A DNA stretch of 64,000 bases, from positions 558,001 through 622,000 of the forward strand of contig NZ_CP048029.1 of the NCBI RefSeq assembly GCF_011290485.1, given 5' to 3'. Below are positions 58,031 to 64,000 of this stretch, piece by piece. The notes below the pieces were generated by a model, which worked only from the letters and a program-made list of their open reading frames with translations, was not told the origin of the DNA and did not search any database. A program made the position numbers and the translations under genes. This DNA is from Caldichromatium japonicum. GTDB lineage: Bacteria; Pseudomonadota; Gammaproteobacteria; Chromatiales; Chromatiaceae. Positions within the stretch are counted from its first letter, which is position 1, and every line of letters begins with the position of its first letter.

Positions 58031-58978
58031 TCACAACGCGAAATCGCCCCCCAGCGGCTCCGGCCCCTCGACCACCGGCAGGGTCAGCTCGTTGCCCCAG
58101 TGCGACCAGCCGCCGTTGTAGAGACGCACGTCCCGATAGCCCAGGTGCTTGAGCTGGAGATACGCCAGGCCCATGCGGAAGCCGTCGTGACAGTAGACGT
58201 AGATCCGCTTGTCCTTGGGGATGGACGCATAGAGCGCGGCGAGCGTCTGGTCATCACGCCACTTGCCGGTCTGACCATCCGTGCCATCCAGGCTCACGAC
58301 ATTGATCGCGCCGGGGATGTGTCCGCCTTGGATGGCATGGCGGATCACCTCGCCGGTGTACATGTCGCGCGGACGGGCATCGAGCAGGACGACAGCGGGG
58401 TCGCGGCGCGCGACCACATCGTCATAGACCTGGGTCCATTCGACGAAGAGGTCGGGATTGGCGTCCTTCAGGATCACCGAGCCGCGCGGGCGGGCCGGGG
58501 TCGGCTCCTTGGTCAGCTCATTGAAGCCGGTCCACTCCAACGCCCCGCCGTTGAGGATCTTCACGTGCGCCATGTCGAACCCGTACAGCTCCAGCAGATA
58601 GTAGAGGCGGGAGGTGAGTGCGGTGCTGGAGTCGTCGTAGAGCACCAGTCTGGAGTCGTCATTGACGCCCCAGCCGCGCAGGGTCTCCTGGAAGGCCGCG
58701 CGCGCGGGGAAGCGCATGATGGGGCTCGCCTGATTGTCCCCCAGATCCTTGAAACGCTGGACCTGGATGGCGCCGGGGATGTGCCCGACGGTGAAATAGC
58801 GGTGCGGGTGGTAGCGTACCTCCAGCACGATGAGATCCTCGTCCTCCAGATGCTCGGCCAGCCAGTCGGCATCGACCAGGAAGGCGGGCGCGGCGAGGGC
58901 TGGCAGGGCGGGGAGCGCGAGGAAGAGCAGAGCGGTCAGCCAGAGCGAGGCGCGGAAGCGGGATGGCGTCTGGGGCAT
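58031..58978 (-). CDS. Exported thiosulfate sulfurtransferase (two rhodanese domains)
   Basis: A 315-aa protein from MPQTPSRFRASLWLTALLFL (signal peptide ending PALAAPAF). Domain 1 (about 35-150) is non-catalytic; domain 2 (about 175-290) has the active Cys in IYVYCHDGFRMGLAYLQLKH. Likely moves sulfane sulfur in the periplasm, which would suit a sulfur-oxidising host. The longer frame to 59038 is not needed. Confidence 0.86.
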   Translation of the reverse strand: MPQTPSRFRASLWLTALLFLALPALPALAAPAFLVDADWLAEHLEDEDLIVLEVRYHPHRYFTVGHIPGAIQVQRFKDLGDNQASPIMRFPARAAFQETLRGWGVNDDSRLVLYDDSSTALTSRLYYLLELYGFDMAHVKILNGGALEWTGFNELTKEPTPARPRGSVILKDANPDLFVEWTQVYDDVVARRDPAVVLLDARPRDMYTGEVIRHAIQGGHIPGAINVVSLDGTDGQTGKWRDDQTLAALYASIPKDKRIYVYCHDGFRMGLAYLQLKHLGYRDVRLYNGGWSHWGNELTLPVVEGPEPLGGDFAL

Positions 58979-59060
58979 GGTGGGTCTCTCCGGTGATGGC
59001 GATGCGGTAGCGGCGAGTCGGTCCGGTTGTCCAGCCAAGGGCGGATGTCGGTCGCCCTGC

Positions 59061-60047
59061 TCAGCCGCCCGTCATCGACATGAAGCGCACCACCTGTCCT
59101 GGGCGTTCGCGAAACTCATGGCGCTCCGGCTTGAGCGCGATGGCGCGGCGGAGGTGGTCGACGAGGTCGGCATGGTCGATGTCGGCGCGCAGCAGGTCGC
59201 GCAGCGGGTAGCTGTTGTCCTGACCCAGACAGAGGTAGAGGGTGCCCTCAACGGTCAGGCGCACCCGGTTGCAGGTCGCGCAGAAGTGCTGGGAGAGGGG
59301 CGTGATGAAGCCGATGCGCGTCTCTGTGCCAGCCACACGGAAATACCGGGCCGGGCCGCCGCCGGGCAGGATGTCCGGGATCAGCTCGAAACGCCGCTCC
59401 AGACGCTGCTTGATCGGCTCCAGATCGCCGAAGGCGCTGGCCGCGGCTTGTCCGGTGGCGCCCATGGGCATGGTCTCGATCAGACGCAGGGTGAAACCGT
59501 GCGCCGCGCAGTAGTCGAGGATGTCCTCGATCTCGGCGTCGTTGACCCCGCGCATCACCACCGTATTCACGCGGATCGGGCTCAGGCCGACCTCCCGCGC
59601 CGCCGCGATGCCGCGCAGCACCCGGTCGAGATCGCCCCCGGTGATCTCCCGGAAGACCTCGGGGCGCAGACTGTCGAGGCTGACGTTGAGGCGTTGCACG
59701 CCGGCGCGCGCGAGCGGTTCGGCCAGTGTTTCCATCTGGGTACAGTTGCTGGAGAGCGAGAGATCCTCCAGACCGGGTAGAGCCGACAGACGCGCGGCCA
59801 GTTCGGTCAGACCACGGCGCATCAGCGGCTCGCCGCCGGTCAGACGCACCCGCCGCACCCCCAGCGCTGTAAAGGCCGCGACTACGCGCTCGATCTCATC
59901 GAAGGTCAGACAGTGCGCCGGCTCCTCGAACCCCTTGAAGCCCTTGGGCAAACAATAGCCGCAGCGCAGATCGCAGCGATCCGTGACCGAGAGACGCAGA
60001 TAGTCGATGCGGCGACCGAAGGAATCGGTCAGCGATGGGTGGCTCAT
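59061..60047 (-). CDS. moaA: GTP 3',8-cyclase MoaA
   Basis: A 328-aa radical SAM enzyme for molybdopterin synthesis. N-terminal cluster CDLRCGYCLPKGFKGF (CxxxCxxC), SAM-binding VRLTGGEPLMRRGL, and a second cluster near the C-terminus (HFCATCNRVRLT, LYLCLGQ). It ends MSMTGG, the functional GG tail. It may serve the Mo enzyme whose subunit starts at 63693. Confidence 0.95.
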   Translation of the reverse strand: MSHPSLTDSFGRRIDYLRLSVTDRCDLRCGYCLPKGFKGFEEPAHCLTFDEIERVVAAFTALGVRRVRLTGGEPLMRRGLTELAARLSALPGLEDLSLSSNCTQMETLAEPLARAGVQRLNVSLDSLRPEVFREITGGDLDRVLRGIAAAREVGLSPIRVNTVVMRGVNDAEIEDILDYCAAHGFTLRLIETMPMGATGQAAASAFGDLEPIKQRLERRFELIPDILPGGGPARYFRVAGTETRIGFITPLSQHFCATCNRVRLTVEGTLYLCLGQDNSYPLRDLLRADIDHADLVDHLRRAIALKPERHEFRERPGQVVRFMSMTGG

Positions 60048-60077
60048 CCTCGGGTGTCCTCTCTTGTAATGTGACTG

Positions 60078-60623
60078 TCACTCGGTGGTGCGCGGCGTGA
60101 AGCAGCAGACACGGCCCTGTTCGTCGAAACGCACCTGGCAGGCTTCGACCAGCCGCCGCTGCAAACGTGTCCGGGCACGTTGAAGGCGCGACTTGGCGCC
60201 AGGCAGCGAGAGACCCAATCGGTCGGCGAGCGCCTGCTGGGGGCGGCCCTCGATGTCGCAGAGCGTCAGTGCCAGCCGGTCGGCCTCGGACAGATCGGCG
60301 AGCACGCGCGGCAGGCACTCCGCGAGTCGATCCAGTGGCGACGGAGACGTGTCGGATGGCGCGGGGAGATCCTCGCTGAGTGGGAGGAGTTCGCGTTGCG
60401 TGCGCAGACGATCGGTCAGGGTATTGCGTGCGACCTGGAACAGCCAGGCGCGCGGATTGCGGACCGCGCAGAATCCACGACCCTGGCGCAGGGCCTTGAT
60501 GAAAGCGTCCTGGAGCAGGTCCGCCGCCTCATCGCTATCACCTAGACGGTGATCGAGATAACGTTTCAGTTCGGGCGCATGATTCGACCAAGCGCGTAGA
60601 AGACAGGGGGGCGTGCCATGCAT
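60078..60623 (-). CDS. SigZ-like ECF sigma factor
   Basis: A 181-aa ECF sigma factor. Region 2 is RLGDSDEAADLLQDAFIKAL and RNPRAWLFQVARNTLTDRLR; region 4 is LSEADRLALTLCDIEGRPQQ and GLSLPGAKSRLQRARTRLQR. A C-terminal extension with Cys (ACQVRF, RVCCFT) resembles SigZ proteins. Start placed at 60623 (MHGTPP). No anti-sigma gene is next to it. A perfect palindrome lies 52 bp upstream. Confidence 0.85.
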   Translation of the reverse strand: MHGTPPCLLRAWSNHAPELKRYLDHRLGDSDEAADLLQDAFIKALRQGRGFCAVRNPRAWLFQVARNTLTDRLRTQRELLPLSEDLPAPSDTSPSPLDRLAECLPRVLADLSEADRLALTLCDIEGRPQQALADRLGLSLPGAKSRLQRARTRLQRRLVEACQVRFDEQGRVCCFTPRTTE

Positions 60624-60674
60624 GTTGGACTCCGGTGCATCCAAGAGAGGGGGTCTGGAGCGAGACTCTATAAT

Positions 60675-60684
60675 CCAAATTTGG
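60675..60684. promoter_or_regulatory. Perfect palindrome CCAAATTTGG upstream of the sigma gene
   Basis: A 10-bp palindrome in the divergent gap between the SigZ-like gene and the PstS-like remnant. It could be an operator for either side. Confidence 0.4.
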
Positions 60685-60770
60685 TCGGCAACGCAAACCC
60701 GATTATTTTTGAGGTTTTGAACGCGGCCAGGCACGACTGTCTGATCACCAAAGGAGCACACAATAACAAC

Positions 60771-61535
60771 ATACCCTTCTTCAATCGTTTTCCCCTGCAC
60801 CTGACCGGCGGCGCGCTCGCGCTGAGCCTGGCTAGTCCGGCCTGGCGGCCCTGGACATCTCGGGCGCGAGTACGGTCCAGCCTGTGGTCGAGCGGCTGGT
60901 CTCCGTCTTCACCGAACAGACCGGAGAGCCGGTGCGGCTGGCCGGCGGCGGCAGCGGCGCCGGGATCAAGAATGCCCTCAGCAGGTCGAGCCAGATCGGC
61001 ATGGTCTCGATGCGTTGGCCATCATCGTCGACCGTGACAATCCGCTCGAGCGGATCACCAAGTCCCAGCTCGTCGAACTCTATAGCGGGCGGATCGACAA
61101 CTGGCGTGCGCTCGGCGGCCCGGATCTACTCGTAGTGCGGGTGAGCAAGGAAGTCGGACGCAGCACCCTACCGGGCTGCAAAGCCCGGACCGCCCACCGA
61201 GCGACACCCCGCGTATCAGTCAAAACGCCTATGTCATCGGCTCGAACCTGGAAGCCCTGACCCTGGTCGGCGGTCTGCCCGGCGCCATCGGTTATGTCTC
61301 GGTCGGCACGGCGCAGGCGATGACCGAGGCCGGTCTGCCGGTCAAGGTGCTGGCGCTCGACGGTGTGGAGCCATCCAACGCCGCCATCGCCGACAGGCGC
61401 TATCCGATCGTGCGTCCGCTCAATCTCGTCTACCGTGAACCGACGCCGAGCGTCTCAGCGTTCCTGGCGCTGGCCCTGAGTCCGCGCGGACAGGACGTGG
61501 TGAAATCACTCGGCTTTTTGAGGGTCGAACGCTAG
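60771..61535 (+). pseudogene. PstS-like phosphate-binding protein, several frameshifts
   Basis: AAAGGAG at about 60750 precedes ATACCCTTC at 60771, where an ATG would be expected (start codon lost). A signal-peptide-like part follows (PFFNRFPLHLTGGALALSLA). Then successive frames give VVERLVSVFTEQTGEPVRLA and GGGSGAGIKNALS; AIIVDRDNPLERITKSQLVE and LYSGRIDNWRALGGPDLLVV; and ALTLVGGLPGAIGYVSVGTA, LNLVYREPTPSVSAFLALAL. At least three shifts are required. A PBP-like PstS family protein, inactive as read. Confidence 0.8.
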
Positions 61536-61545
61536 GGGCCTCCGG

Positions 61546-63298
61546 ATGCGCCTGACATTGACCACCAAGATCATCGCCCCCTATGGACTGCTGGGAGGAT
61601 TGGTACTGGCCCTGCTGTCGGTCCTGTTCGTCTTCGATCTGCAACGCCAGTCGGTGGCCGCGCATGAGCGCGCGCTGCTCGGCATCGGATCGGCGGTGCG
61701 CGAGATCGCCGCGCGGGTGCAGACTGACATCCTGACCCGGCAGGAATCACTGGCGATCGAAATCGCCCAAGTTGCGCGCCGTACCGATGGCCTGATCGGC
61801 GATCTGGACGCGACGGGCGCAGATCTGCGTGCGCCCTTCCAGGACTATTTCGCCGCCATGGTCGCCATCAACTCGGTCTATCTGGAGAATCGCACCGAGG
61901 AGGGCGCACGCCGTCTCGATCAACTGCGCAAGCAGGAGCGGCGCATCGACGCCACCATCGCCCAGCGTCTGAACGCCGCCGAGCAGCAACGCGACCACAT
62001 GGCCACACTCGCCTGGATGGTGCAGGGGGCGGTTCTGGTCGCCATCATCATCCTGGCAGTGATGGCGATGCTCGTGGTGCGCACGCGTGATGCGGGTGAC
62101 GGCGGCGCTGGCCCAGGGCGATCTGAGCCAGCGTATCGAGGGCGAATATCCGGGCATCTTTGGCGAGACCCAACGCGGCGTCAACACCACGGTCGAGACC
62201 CTGCGCGAAACCGTCGATGAGATCCGCGCCGTGGTCGAGGCCGCCGCCCAGGGTCGGTTCGAGCAGCGGCTCCAGACTCAGGGCAAGCAGGGTGTCTTCC
62301 TCCAGATCGCCCAGGGACTCAATCAGCTCTCCGGGCTGGTCTCGGCCGGACTCGAAGACGTGGCGCGCGTGCTCCAGGCGATGGCCGAGCGTGATCTGAC
62401 CCAGCGCATCACGACCGAGCATGGCGGCGTCTTCGGTCGGCTGCGCGACGATACCCATGCCACGCTGGAGGCCACGCGCGAGATGGTGCAGCGCATCGAG
62501 GAGTCCACGCTGTCGATCCATGCCGCTGCGCGCGAACTCTCGGTCGGCAATCTCGATCTCTCGCGGCGCACCGAGCAGCAGGCGGGCAGTCTGGAGCAGA
62601 CCGCCGCGCGCATGGACGAGCTGAACGGTACCGTCCGCCAGACTGCCGACAACGCCCGTCACTGCCAGACGCTCAGTCAGGGCGCCAATGCCGCGGCGCA
62701 GCGCTGCGGCGAGTTGGTCCGGCGCACCGTCGCCACCATGGGCGAGATCCAGTCCGGATCGAGCCGTATCGCCGACATCACCGAGGTCATCGACTCCATC
62801 GCCTTCCAGACCAACATCCTGGCGCTCAATGCCGCCGTCGAGGCGGCGCGCGCCGGTGAGCAGGGCAAGGGTTTCGCCGTGGTCGCCGCCGAGGTGCGCG
62901 CGCTCGCCCAGCGTAGCGCTACCGCCGCGCGCGAGATCAAGACCCTGATTGCCGAGTCGGTCGAGCGGATCGGCGGCGGGGAACAGTTGGTTCAGCAGGC
63001 CGGAGCGGCGATGGACGAGGTGGTGACGAGTTTCCAGCGCGTCAGCGGACTGGTTGGCGAGATCGCGCAGGTCAGCGGCACGCAGAACGCCGATGTCGAG
63101 GAGGTGGCGCGGGCGCTTGCCGGTCTGGATGCCATCACTCAGCAGAATGCCGCGCTGGTCGAGCAGTCGGCCGCCGCCGCCGAGAGTCTGGAGCAGCAGG
63201 CCGGGGAACTGGAGACGGTGGTGGGGCAGTTCCGGTTGGGGAATGCTCAGCCCGTGCTGACCGCGCCGCCCAGGGCGCCGAGGCTTGGAGTTCTGTGA
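61546..63298 (+). pseudogene. Methyl-accepting chemotaxis protein, single frameshift
   Basis: Part 1 (61546 to about 62085): transmembrane helix 1 (IIAPYGLLGGLVLALLSVLF), a ligand-sensing region of about 130 aa, helix 2 (MVQGAVLVAIIILAVMAMLV). Near 62080-62090 one base is gained or lost. Part 2 continues RVTAALAQGDLSQRIEGEYP (HAMP) and the signalling domain with the hairpin tip VIDSIAFQTNILALNAAVEA. Full length would be about 583 aa. One indel only, so read-level verification is worthwhile. Confidence 0.85.
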
Positions 63299-63387
63299 AT
63301 CGGGCCTGGGCGGAATCGAGCGCGCCGACACTTGGACAGCGCACCGCCAAGGCCGGTTGCTCGCATCCAGCTTGAGCGAAGTCGAGG

Positions 63388-63496
63388 CGTTACATTTGGG
63401 TAACGTTTGGCTGGATGTGTTACCTCAAATTCAAGTTTTTGAATTGCAAGATAAATAGGCATATTTGCCCGATTCATACGTTACGTTCTTGTAACG
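63388..63496. promoter_or_regulatory. Three spaced inverted repeats upstream of the iron-sulfur subunit gene
   Basis: CGTTAC-ATTTGG-GTAACG at 63388-63405 and CGTTAC-GTTCTT-GTAACG at 63479-63496 share identical 6-bp arms and a 6-bp spacer, 91 bp apart. Between them AATTCAA-GTTT-TTGAATT (63428-63445) is a third perfect inverted repeat and GTTAC at 63419 is a half-site. Likely binding sites for a dimeric activator or response regulator. Confidence 0.6.
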
Positions 63497-63545
63497 CCCG
63501 CCTGGCCGAACGCCCGGCTCGCCTCCTAACGCCACCCCATCCGCA

Positions 63546-63594
63546 TTGATAATTGTCAATCCAATCAATCCCCTGTTCTTCGTATTGAAATAGT
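63546..63594 (+). promoter_or_regulatory. FNR-type box and class II promoter
   Basis: TTGAT-AATT-GTCAA at 63546-63559 matches the FNR/ANR consensus TTGAT-N4-ATCAA at 9 of 10 positions. TATTGA at 63583-63588 serves as -10, putting the start near 63594, so the box is centred at about -41.5 as in class II FNR activation. Expected: induction under oxygen limitation. Confidence 0.65.
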
Positions 63595-63692
63595 CAGGTA
63601 TGTACCCTGCTTATTCGATCTGAACAAGCGGGTCGCCATGACGGCCCGGTTCATCGGCCCCTCATGGGGCTCACCGGAGGAGGGGAGACATC

Positions 63693-64000
63693 ATGCCAGT
63701 CGGGTTACAAGCCCAACCATCGCTCGGGGTGCCGGGCAAGAAGCGCTGGGCGATGGTCATCGACCTGCGCCGCTGCATCGGCTGCATGGCCTGCGTCTGC
63801 GCGGACAAGGCCGAGTACGACGTGCCGCTCGGGGTGTGGCGCACCATCGTCAAGGTCAAGGACACCGGGAGCTATCCCAACACTAAGCGCCATTTCATGC
63901 CGCGGCTGTGCAATCACTGCGACAACCCGCCGTGCGTGCGCAACTGTCCGACCGAGGCGACCTATAAGCACGAAGAAGGCTTCGTGCTCCAGCGCTATGA
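63693..64000 (+). CDS. PsrB/NrfC-type [4Fe-4S] electron-transfer subunit (partial)
   Basis: The window ends within the gene (102 codons seen). It starts MPVGLQAQPSLGVPGKKRWA with GGAGGAGGGGAG just upstream. Cluster I region: DLRRCIGCMACVCADKAEYD. Cluster II region: RLCNHCDNPPCVRNCPTEAT. This is the four-cluster subunit that accompanies molybdopterin oxidoreductases (polysulfide, tetrathionate, arsenate/arsenite or DMSO type). The usual C-x2-C-x2-C-x3-C of cluster I is here C-x2-C-x2-C-x-C, with Asp at the normal fourth position. The substrate depends on the catalytic subunit beyond the window. Confidence 0.85.
   Translation, partial: MPVGLQAQPSLGVPGKKRWAMVIDLRRCIGCMACVCADKAEYDVPLGVWRTIVKVKDTGSYPNTKRHFMPRLCNHCDNPPCVRNCPTEATYKHEEGFVLQRY

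Overview
The window looks like chromosome of a GC-rich gammaproteobacterium, most likely a purple sulfur bacterium or a close relative (Chromatiaceae-like). The evidence is the gene order rpoE-rseA-rseB-rseC-mucD-lepA-lepB-DUF4845-rnc-era-recO-pdxJ, together with nhaD, abundant IS630/IS5 elements, rhodaneses, a TauE-type exporter and several arsenic loci. The species is not determined from sequence alone.

Layout. 1-7.7 kb is a mobile segment. Two IS630 copies in opposite orientation bracket a prophage remnant (Nudix-like protein, small terminase, truncated large terminase), an IS5-type element, tRNA-Ser(CGA) and the Na+/H+ antiporter gene nhaD, whose upstream region was cut by the second IS630 copy. 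8-27.8 kb is a compact housekeeping block with no visible lesions: tyrS, a deacetylase facing a Pat-type lysine acetyltransferase, nadB, the sigma-E/RseABC/MucD envelope-stress operon with its own sigma-E promoter, lepA, lepB, rnc, era, recO, pdxJ, waaA and an isochorismatase-family gene, ending at tRNA-Thr(TGT).

From tRNA-Thr onward the character changes. 28-34.6 kb is a deletion derivative of an F-type (MPF-F, MobH) conjugative element: a MobH relaxase N-terminus joined to TrbC, then TraW, TraU and a three-times frameshifted TraN. 34.9-38.1 kb is a broken hybrid histidine kinase. 38-47.3 kb is an arsenic/redox cluster, all on the minus strand: SulP (broken), Usp, ArsP/YraQ-type permease, thiol-disulfide protein, exported thioredoxin, CcdA, an ArsR-ArsC fusion, Acr3, ArsD (two in-frame amber codons) and ArsA (central deletion). 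47.5-51.2 kb holds a methyltransferase broken by a 7-bp tandem duplication and a second, decayed ars locus (arsC, permease, ArsR).

51.2-54.1 kb is a collapsed molybdate-uptake locus (modC with an opal codon, a ModB C-terminus joined to an RND pump N-terminus). 54-60.6 kb is an apparently intact minus-strand set handling sulfur, thiols and molybdenum cofactor: two rhodanese-like proteins, DsbB, CDF exporter, TauE, FmdE-like protein, two-domain sulfurtransferase, MoaA and a SigZ-like sigma factor. 60.8-63.3 kb carries a broken PstS-like gene and a frameshifted chemoreceptor. The right edge starts a PsrB/NrfC-type iron-sulfur subunit of a probable molybdopterin oxidoreductase, preceded by a class II FNR-type promoter and several near-perfect inverted repeats.

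The accessory half contains at least 15 frameshifts, nonsense codons and fusion joints, while the 20-kb core contains none that I can see. This points to real decay of horizontally acquired DNA rather than uniform sequencing error, although several lesions lie in homopolymer runs and should be verified from reads.
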